The translations under genes and the position numbers were made by a program. Shown here piece after piece: positions 1 to 4,372 of a stretch of 9,395 bases of DNA. Source of the stretch: an uncultured Acidimicrobiaceae bacterium (GTDB lineage: Bacteria > Actinomycetota > Acidimicrobiia > Acidimicrobiales > RAAP-2); NCBI GenBank assembly GCA_937894805.1, contig CALAYR010000058.1, forward strand, positions 1 to 9,395, read 5' to 3'. Numbering within the stretch: position 1 is the first letter of the stretch; the number at the start of each line of letters is the position of its first letter. The notes under the pieces are model-generated. The model saw nothing but the letters and a program-made list of their open reading frames with translations, was not told the DNA's origin and searched no databases.

Positions 1-713
1 ATGAGCAGTGTCGGCGCGGAGACGAGGCAAACCACCCATCCAAGCGTGAGCGCAGCCGAGCTCGGGTGAATCTTGTCCCGCAGCAGGACTATCGCCATGC
101 CGCCTAGCCAAAAGAGCATTGTCGTTATCCATGGACGAAGCGACAGACCACTTAGGGCGAGAGCGCTACCAATCACCCAGAAAATGCCAGCGAGCGATGC
201 CGCCATCTGCAGGAGGCGATCTCGGTTACGCCACAGCGCAAACGACAACCCTGTGAAGAAGAGTGATGTAACGAACTGCGCGACGTCGTCGGAAGGTTTT
301 ATGTATCGAGTGACGAGGAGTGCGACGAATCCAGTAGCGCACGCTGTGCCAAATGCCAGCAGGACTCCCCCGATGCGTTCCCAGGCTTTGCCACCGAGTC
401 GCATCACGCGACCACCCAGAGCGAGCGAGGCCACCGCGACGAGTCCTAGGGCGATCAGCCGAACACCCGTGGTTCGAAAACTCTGCAGCACGAGCGTTGT
501 GCCAGAGGCCACGGTGAAGACCATCGCAAGGTAGGCCATTACCTCGGCCAGCGGAGACAGTGCGGCCGCATAGGCAGGTGGCGTGGACGGCGCCACTTGG
601 GCGCCTTCAAAGAGAACGATGGCCTCGGCCTGTTCTCGAGTGATGAGTTGAGCGTCCAGCCACTCTCGTGACTTGCCGGACCAGTCCACATCGGAAATTC
701 TGCGTCGCTTCAC
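1..713 (-). CDS. DUF2157-like multi-pass membrane protein, 3' end off the window
   Basis: I translated this frame by hand on the minus strand. It is open from a GTG at 713 to base 1, giving 237 codons with no stop reached. An in-frame TGA at 719-717 lies two codons upstream, so 713 is the earliest possible start. The first ~40 residues are soluble and contain WLDAQLITREQAEAI (about 18-32), a short N-terminal helix of the kind seen at the start of DUF2157 membrane proteins. After that come about seven hydrophobic segments (roughly 57-75, 84-100, 114-134, 146-160, 170-190, 195-211, 220-237), so the product is an integral membrane protein. No Shine-Dalgarno sequence lies at a usable distance, and a -10-like TAGTAA sits six bases before the GTG, so a leaderless mRNA is plausible. 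The DUF2157 assignment is from memory of the family pattern; the function is unknown. The gene lies 65 nt downstream of tRNA-Arg on the same strand. Confidence 0.68.
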   Translation of the reverse strand, partial: MKRRRISDVDWSGKSREWLDAQLITREQAEAIVLFEGAQVAPSTPPAYAAALSPLAEVMAYLAMVFTVASGTTLVLQSFRTTGVRLIALGLVAVASLALGGRVMRLGGKAWERIGGVLLAFGTACATGFVALLVTRYIKPSDDVAQFVTSLFFTGLSFALWRNRDRLLQMAASLAGIFWVIGSALALSGLSLRPWITTMLFWLGGMAIVLLRDKIHPSSAALTLGWVVCLVSAPTLL

Positions 714-719
714 ACCTCA

Positions 720-725
720 TTACTA
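720..725 (-). promoter_or_regulatory. Possible -10 box for a leaderless transcript
   Basis: Reading the minus strand, TAGTAA is followed by six bases and then the GTG at 713. This spacing would put the first transcribed base at or beside the start codon. No good -35 is visible: TTCGAA 16 bases upstream matches only half of TTGACA. Leaderless mRNAs are common in actinobacteria, but this call is speculative. Confidence 0.28.
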
Positions 726-778
726 GTGCAAACGAGCGACATTCGAAGGGCAGCCCGACATGGTGCTCCTCGACGCAG

Positions 779-852
779 CGCCCCCGGCAGGAGTCGAACC
801 CGCAACCTGATGGGTAGAAACCATCTGCTCTATCCAGTTGAGCTACAGAGGC
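779..852 (-). tRNA. tRNA-Arg (anticodon TCT)
   Basis: The minus strand folds into a full cloverleaf of 74 nt. The acceptor is GCCTCTG/CGGGGGC (two G-U pairs) and the D arm is GCTC/GAGC. The anticodon stem GATGG/CCATC encloses loop TTTCTAC, giving anticodon TCT, which reads AGA. The T arm is GCGGG/CCTGC with loop TTCGACT, and the discriminator is G73. The 3' CCA is not encoded (CTG follows), so it must be added by the nucleotidyltransferase. The gene is divergent from tRNA-His, 115 bp away. Confidence 0.95.
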
Positions 853-967
853 GTGACCTAAAGCGTACCGACCCATTGCGGAATTTCCGGAGTCGTGCGT
901 CCGTGGGCTCACTACGGAGACTCCAGTAAACCGGCCATTGTCTCGATATGGCATACTTGAAGGGCTT

Positions 968-1045
968 GGTGGGCGTAGCTCAGCTGGTTAGAGCGCCGCG
1001 CTGTGGCCGCGGAGGTCACGGGTTCAAGTCCCGCCGTCCACCCCA
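968..1045 (+). tRNA. tRNA-His (anticodon GTG), CCA encoded
   Basis: Full cloverleaf. The acceptor is GTGGGCG/CGTCCAC, preceded by the histidine-specific extra G(-1) at 968, opposite discriminator C73 at 1042. The CCA is encoded at 1043-1045. The D arm is GCTC/GAGC. The anticodon stem CCGCG/CGCGG encloses loop CTGTGGC, anticodon GTG. The T stem ACGGG/CCCGC has an A-C mismatch at its first pair. The G(-1):C73 pair is the identity element for histidyl-tRNA synthetase and confirms the call. An intrinsic terminator follows 10 nt downstream. Confidence 0.97.
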
Positions 1046-1055
1046 AGTAGATGGC

Positions 1056-1083
1056 AAAACCGGTCGCTTCGGCGGCCGGTTTT
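1056..1083 (+). terminator. Intrinsic terminator of tRNA-His
   Basis: A 12-bp stem (AAAACCGGTCGC paired with GCGGCCGGTTTT, one T-G pair) is closed by a TTCG tetraloop and ends in a T run. The A run on the 5' arm means the minus strand also ends in T's, so it could work in both directions. It separates the tRNA-His transcript from the promoter of the aldehyde dehydrogenase. Confidence 0.85.
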
Positions 1084-1094
1084 GTCGTTTCTAC

Positions 1095-1121
1095 CGGTTG
1101 GACGAGTCGGTTGTGGCGAGT
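1095..1121 (+). repeat. Imperfect tandem direct repeat over a promoter
   Basis: CGGTTGGACGAGT (1095-1107) is followed directly by CGGTTGTGGCGAGT (1108-1121). The copies share CGGTTG and CGAGT and differ by one inserted T and one A/G change. The repeat covers the -35 box and spacer of the predicted aldehyde dehydrogenase promoter and touches the first base of the -10. It could be an operator for a regulator that binds direct repeats, or chance. Confidence 0.4.
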
Positions 1122-1126
1122 AGATT
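1098..1126 (+). promoter_or_regulatory. Sigma-70-type promoter for the aldehyde dehydrogenase gene
   Basis: TTGGAC (1098-1103), a 17-bp spacer, and TAGATT (1121-1126). Each box matches four of six consensus bases at ideal spacing. Initiation would fall near 1133, giving a leader of about 44 nt that carries AAGGGGGA (1166-1173) just before the ATG at 1177. Confidence 0.55.
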
Positions 1127-1176
1127 TTCTCCCGTACGTCAAGATGGCGTTTACAACTGAGAACTAAGGGGGATCC

Positions 1177-2598
1177 ATGACCATCGTCAAAGATTCGTTC
1201 TATATCAACGGTGAATGGGTAAAGGCTTCGTCCAACGAAACACTGCCCGTTACCTCGTCGGGCACCGGCGAGCTCTACGCCACGATTCCAGTCGGCACCG
1301 TCGACGAAGCGAACCGTGCCGTTGAAGCTGCTTCGGCCGCCTTTACGGCGTGGGCCAACACGAGCCCCAAGGAGCGCGGCGAGTTCTTGATTCGCATCTC
1401 CGAGAAGTTGGCTGAGAAGGCTGACCTCATTGCTGAGACCATTGCCAACGAAGTGGGCATGCCTCTCGGCCTCGCGAAGGGCATCCAGGCCGGTATTCCC
1501 GTCGCCACATTCGCCGACAACGGCCAACGCGCCATGGACTTCGAGTGGGAAGAAGAAGTTCTGAACTCCACCCTCGTGCGTGAACCTGCCGGTGTCATTG
1601 CGGCCATCACGCCGTGGAACTACCCACTGCACCAAATCGCCAACAAGGTTGCCGCTGCGCTCGCCGCAGGTTGCACCGTGGTCTTGAAGCCCAGCGAAGT
1701 GGCCCCAATCAACGCCTTCATCCTCGCGGACATCATTCACGAAGTTGGTTTGCCAAAGGGTGTCTTCAACCTCATCACCGGAACTGGTCCAGTAGTCGGC
1801 GAAGCGATTGTCGCTCACCCTAAGACTGACATGATCTCCTTTACCGGTTCCACCGGTGCCGGCAAGCGCGTCATGGAGATTGCCTCGAAGATGGTCAAGC
1901 GCGTGTCGCTGGAGCTCGGTGGCAAGTCCGCCAACATCATCCTGGAAGACGCCGACCTTGCTCGCGCCATTCCTGACGCCATCTTTAAGTGCTACCTCAA
2001 CTCGGGTCAGACCTGCTCAGCGCTCACGCGCTTGGTTGTCCCCCGCTCGAAGTTGGCCGAGATTGAAGACCTCGCCGTTGCTTCGGCCGCCGGCTTCCAG
2101 CCTGGTGACCCCATCACCGGTGGCACCTTGATCGGACCCCTTGTGAGTGAGGCACAGCAGACCCGCGTGCGCAACTACATCAACAAGGGCATCGACGAAG
2201 GCGCTCGCCTCATCATGGGTGGAACCGAGCAGCCTGAAGGCCTGCCTCGCGGTCACTACGTACAGCCGACGATTTTCTCGGGCGTCACGAACGACATGAC
2301 GATCGCCCAAGAAGAGATTTTTGGCCCCGTCCTTTCCATCATCCCCTACGACACCGAAGAAGAGGCCATCGCGATTGCAAACGACTCGCTCTACGGTCTC
2401 TCCGGTGGAGTCTGGGCCGGCACGCCAGAGAAGGCTTTCGAAGTGGCTCGCAAGATCCGCACCGGTCAGGTTGAAGTCAACGGTGGAGGATTCAACATCT
2501 TCGCCCCCTTCGGTGGCTACAAGCAGTCCGGCATTGGCCGTGAGCTTGGCAAGTACGGCTTCGAGGAGTTCCTCGAAGTAAAGGCCATTCAGAAGTAA
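1177..2598 (+). CDS. NAD(P)-dependent aldehyde dehydrogenase (ALDH superfamily)
   Basis: The 473-residue product is full length for the ALDH superfamily, which oxidises aldehydes to carboxylates in the cytoplasm with NAD(P)+. The catalytic set is complete: N148 in ITPWNYP (oxyanion hole), K171 in KPSE (cofactor binding), FTGST at 222-226 (Rossmann turn), E246 in LELGGK (general base), C280 in NSGQTC (nucleophile), and E380 in EEIFGP (ribose contact). The ATG at 1177 is chosen because a GGGGG-rich Shine-Dalgarno (1168-1172) ends four bases upstream and the N-terminus FYINGEW is the usual family opening. It is monocistronic: its own promoter lies upstream and a 15-bp-stem terminator follows 11 nt after the stop. 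tRNA-His and tRNA-Lys flank it. The substrate cannot be read from sequence; it resembles the broad actinobacterial aldehyde dehydrogenases such as mycobacterial AldA-like proteins. K171 rather than a Glu-rich site does not decide NAD versus NADP preference. Confidence 0.96.
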   Translation: MTIVKDSFYINGEWVKASSNETLPVTSSGTGELYATIPVGTVDEANRAVEAASAAFTAWANTSPKERGEFLIRISEKLAEKADLIAETIANEVGMPLGLAKGIQAGIPVATFADNGQRAMDFEWEEEVLNSTLVREPAGVIAAITPWNYPLHQIANKVAAALAAGCTVVLKPSEVAPINAFILADIIHEVGLPKGVFNLITGTGPVVGEAIVAHPKTDMISFTGSTGAGKRVMEIASKMVKRVSLELGGKSANIILEDADLARAIPDAIFKCYLNSGQTCSALTRLVVPRSKLAEIEDLAVASAAGFQPGDPITGGTLIGPLVSEAQQTRVRNYINKGIDEGARLIMGGTEQPEGLPRGHYVQPTIFSGVTNDMTIAQEEIFGPVLSIIPYDTEEEAIAIANDSLYGLSGGVWAGTPEKAFEVARKIRTGQVEVNGGGFNIFAPFGGYKQSGIGRELGKYGFEEFLEVKAIQK

Positions 2599-2609
2599 CT
2601 GTCCTCACC

Positions 2610-2643
2610 AAAAAGGGGCGCCGGGAAACCGGCGCCCCTTTTT
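2610..2643 (+). terminator. Strong intrinsic terminator after aldehyde dehydrogenase
   Basis: A perfect 15-bp stem (AAAAAGGGGCGCCGG with its complement) is closed by a GAAA tetraloop (2625-2628) and ends in TTTTT. The A run on the 5' side makes it symmetrical, so it could also stop transcription arriving from the right. It begins 11 nt after the stop codon. Confidence 0.93.
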
Positions 2644-2666
2644 GCGTTTTCGCGATGAATCACAAG

Positions 2667-2692
2667 TTGATATGTGTCGTACCGGCTAATAT
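2667..2692 (+). promoter_or_regulatory. Probable promoter of tRNA-Lys
   Basis: TAATAT at 2687-2692 is a close -10 match and ends six bases before the first base of the mature tRNA. TTGATA at 2667-2672 resembles a -35, but the spacer is only 14 bp, shorter than the usual 16-18. The -10 is believable; the -35 is weak. Confidence 0.42.
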
Positions 2693-2698
2693 CGCAAT

Positions 2699-2773
2699 GC
2701 GCCTCTAGCTCAACGGCAGAGCAATGGACTCTTAATCCACAGGTTTCGGGTTCGAATCCCGAGGGGCGCACCA
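2699..2773 (+). tRNA. tRNA-Lys (anticodon CTT), CCA encoded
   Basis: 75-nt cloverleaf. The acceptor is GCGCCTC/GGGGCGC (one T-G pair) and the D arm GCTC/GAGC has a 7-nt loop. The anticodon loop CTCTTAA gives anticodon CTT, which reads AAG. The T arm is TCGGG/CCCGA with loop TTCGAAT. The discriminator is A, and CCA is encoded at 2771-2773. The outermost pair of the anticodon stem (ATGGA/TCCAC) is an A-C mismatch. A terminator begins three bases after the CCA. Confidence 0.96.
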
Positions 2774-2775
2774 GG

Positions 2776-2805
2776 AAGGGCCCGCACAACAGTGCGGGCC
2801 CTTTT
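2776..2805 (+). terminator. Intrinsic terminator of tRNA-Lys
   Basis: A 12-bp GC-rich stem (AAGGGCCCGCAC with GTGCGGGCCCTT) encloses loop AACA and is followed by more T's. It starts three bases after the encoded CCA, a tight layout for a single-gene tRNA transcript. Confidence 0.88.
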
Positions 2806-2846
2806 CCGCGTTCCAAGAGTTCTCGGCTGCACCCTGCCTCGTTTTG

Positions 2847-2871
2847 CGGCAACGCAAGGTTAGGGTTGCCG
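2847..2871. repeat. Inverted repeat CGGCAAC...GTTGCCG
   Basis: Two perfect 7-bp arms (2847-2853 and 2865-2871) are separated by 11 bp. It lies between the tRNA-Lys terminator and the small basic gene, and its last two bases overlap the first two bases of the long hairpin 2870-2965, so as RNA the two folds would compete. As DNA it could be an operator. No clear -35/-10 pair is visible around it. Confidence 0.4.
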
Positions 2872-2965
2872 TGATCCCTGGTAGGAGAGTCGCCTCGTTT
2901 GGGCTGGACGGCCGATGTGCTGTCGCCCCGTGCAGGCTCGACGTCTCTACCGACCTCTGATCACG
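2870..2965 (+). ncRNA. Candidate structured RNA or leader hairpin, no known family
   Basis: About 32 base pairs can be drawn by hand in one extended rod. The outer stem is CGTGATC (2870-2876) with GATCACG (2959-2965). Inside it, GGTAG-g-AGAGTCG (2880-2892) pairs with CGAC-g-TCTCTACC (2939-2951), 12 bp with one bulged G on each arm. Then come CCT/AGG (2893-2895 with 2934-2936), GGGC/GCCC (2901-2904 with 2925-2928), GAC/GTC (2907-2909 with 2922-2924), and GGC/GCT (2910-2912 with 2919-2921, one G-T). The apical loop is CGATGT. It ends 36 nt before the ATG of the 40-codon gene at 3002, so it is either that gene's leader or a separate RNA. It lacks the GGAA/AGCAG elements of SRP RNA and is not tRNA-like. 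Strand is assumed from the downstream gene. Confidence 0.38.
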
Positions 2966-2980
2966 CTTCCACCGTGGAAG
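2966..2980. repeat. Short perfect palindrome before the small basic gene
   Basis: CTTCCAC-C-GTGGAAG is a 7-bp inverted repeat around one central base, directly abutting the end of the long hairpin and 21 bp before the ATG at 3002. A one-base loop cannot close as RNA without opening pairs, so a protein-binding site is at least as likely as a hairpin. Confidence 0.38.
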
Positions 2981-3001
2981 TGAATCGCTAGAGGAGTCCC
3001 C

Positions 3002-3124
3002 ATGGCCGAAAAGTCACCCAGTGCCCGCAACAACAAAAAGGTTGGCAAGACGTTGAAAGAGAAGCGTCTCGACAAGCACGCTAAGAAGGATCAAAAAACC
3101 GGACTGATGGGCGACGGTAAGTAA
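3002..3124 (+). CDS. Small, highly basic protein of 40 residues
   Basis: An ATG at 3002 opens a 40-codon frame ending in TAA at 3122-3124, preceded by GAGGAG with six bases of spacing, a good ribosome binding site. The product has 11 Lys, 2 Arg and 1 His against 5 acidic residues. It starts MAEKSPSARNNKKVGKTLKE and has a KRLDKHAKKDQK stretch in the second half. It contains no hydrophobic segment, cysteine or aromatic residue, and is probably disordered in solution or bound to nucleic acid or the ribosome. I recall short Lys-rich proteins with a SxKExRxxKxAK pattern annotated as hypothetical in many actinobacteria, and this fits, but I cannot search. Function unknown. Three inverted repeats (2847-2980) sit between it and tRNA-Lys, and the DUF3089 gene starts 54 nt after it, so co-transcription with the secreted genes is possible. 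Confidence 0.78.
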   Translation: MAEKSPSARNNKKVGKTLKEKRLDKHAKKDQKTGLMGDGK

Positions 3125-3178
3125 CGTTCGTCAATTGGCGAGGTGCGGACAACAATTTTTTGCTCTACTAGGAGAGCT

Positions 3179-4312
3179 ATGAAAAAGATGTTGTTCGCCC
3201 TCACCATGACGGTGAGCACTCTCACACCGTTCGTCGCGGCTCACGCCACTACCGTGCCGATCAAATGGCTATGCCCACCAACAGGCACGACGACGTGTAT
3301 CGGTCCGACAATCACCAAGATGGTTCCGCTCAGCGGCCCCATAATTTCGACGAGCTACCAGAGTCAGTCGAAACCAGTCGCCGACTGTTTTTTTCTCTAC
3401 CCCACCGCTAGTCCGTCCCGATCTTGGAATGCACCGAATCGCTCCACACCGGGACTACGCCGGACGGTGCGATCGATGGCTCTTCCCTTTACGCGGACGT
3501 GCCGGCTCGTCGCACCGGTCTATCAACAGGTAACGCTGACGCACCTCTCGGTGTCGAAGCCAACGCCCCGCGATCGCGCGGCCGCCGAGGTGGCCTATCA
3601 ATCGGTGCGGCGAGCGTGGCGGGCCTACCTCAAGGTGACGCCATCCAACCGTCCCGTAATTCTCATTGGGTTTAGTCAGGGTGCCATGATGCTCTCGCAA
3701 TTACTGCGACGAGAGATTGCCCCACATCCTCGCCAGCTGCGACGTGTCATCTTGAGTGAACTCGTGGGTGGAGGGTTGACCGTCACCGCCCCGCGTTCTG
3801 TCAACGACGGATTGGCCGGCATCCCGCTCTGTCCCCACATCGGCACAATTAACTGCGCCATCGCCTTTGATGCCTTCACGTCGATACCACCCGTTGATGC
3901 CCTGACAGGTCGACCCGGTTCACCCTGGAGCTACCTCTCTGGCTGGACTCCCGCCCAGGGATCCACGATGGCCTGCGTCAACCCCGTCTACGGCGGGCGC
4001 TTGAGCGGCCCTCTTGTCCCCTACCTCGGACTGACAGACCTAAGTACGTACAACTACATCGCGGGCACGACGTATCGGACCTACGCCAACCGTTTTCGGG
4101 CCGCCTGTGAAGTCCAGGGCGGGATTGATTGGCTCGACATCCGGCAAATCGACGTACCCAATTTCGGTGGCCAACGAAATCAATTGCCCTCGCTACCCGC
4201 GGGATCTGATCGCTCCGTTGTCGGCCTCCATATGGAGTCCTGGGGCTTAACTCTGGGCAACCTGGTGCTCTCGGCCCGGGCGGCCGTGTCAAAATGGGCC
4301 CTTCGGCCCTAG
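3179..4312 (+). CDS. Secreted DUF3089-type alpha/beta serine hydrolase
   Basis: I start at ATG 3179 (377 residues), not the upstream in-frame GTG at 3143, because AGGAG lies just before 3179 and the protein then begins with a clean signal peptide. That peptide is MKKM, a hydrophobic core to about residue 20, and a probable cleavage after VAAHA near residue 23. The mature part follows the DUF3089 pattern: ADCFFLYPT (68-76), a VAPVYQQ segment (111-117), the nucleophile elbow GFSQG with Ser166, GIPLCP (214-219), ACVNP (265-269), and a C-terminal GLHMESWGLTLGNL with His351 as likely catalytic histidine. The family usually has GHSQG at the elbow, so Phe165 is a variation. Eight cysteines (32, 40, 70, 108, 218, 226, 266, 310) suit disulfide bonding outside the cell. 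Substrate unknown; esterase or lipase-like activity is the reasonable inference. The next gene, also exported, starts 60 nt downstream. Confidence 0.85.
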   Translation: MKKMLFALTMTVSTLTPFVAAHATTVPIKWLCPPTGTTTCIGPTITKMVPLSGPIISTSYQSQSKPVADCFFLYPTASPSRSWNAPNRSTPGLRRTVRSMALPFTRTCRLVAPVYQQVTLTHLSVSKPTPRDRAAAEVAYQSVRRAWRAYLKVTPSNRPVILIGFSQGAMMLSQLLRREIAPHPRQLRRVILSELVGGGLTVTAPRSVNDGLAGIPLCPHIGTINCAIAFDAFTSIPPVDALTGRPGSPWSYLSGWTPAQGSTMACVNPVYGGRLSGPLVPYLGLTDLSTYNYIAGTTYRTYANRFRAACEVQGGIDWLDIRQIDVPNFGGQRNQLPSLPAGSDRSVVGLHMESWGLTLGNLVLSARAAVSKWALRP

Positions 4313-4372
4313 GCGCACCCTCGCCCTAATCGGTTTTTCTCTTCTACCGTTAGTCCTATCAAAGGAGTATCC

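Noticed and set aside
1024..1818. Long open frame on the minus strand across the start of the aldehyde dehydrogenase
   Set aside because: It is antisense to a certain gene and to tRNA-His, with no recognisable domain; high-GC coding DNA commonly leaves such frames open.
968..2773. Mobile island inserted between tRNA-His and tRNA-Lys
   Set aside because: No integrase, no repeat of a tRNA 3' end, and codon use of the aldehyde dehydrogenase does not look foreign by eye.
2870..2965. SRP (4.5S) RNA or a tRNA variant as an identity for the long hairpin
   Set aside because: The rod shape fits SRP RNA, but the conserved GGAA tetraloop and AGCAG-type internal loop are absent; no T-arm or anticodon arm can be drawn either.
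3143..3178. Upstream GTG start for the DUF3089 gene
   Set aside because: It would place 12 non-hydrophobic residues before the signal peptide, and the AGGAG site fits ATG 3179.
4296..4309. GGGCC-CTTC-GGCCC hairpin as a terminator after the DUF3089 gene
   Set aside because: The stem is only 5 bp, lies inside the end of the coding region, and no T run follows closely; the T run at 4333-4338 is too far away.
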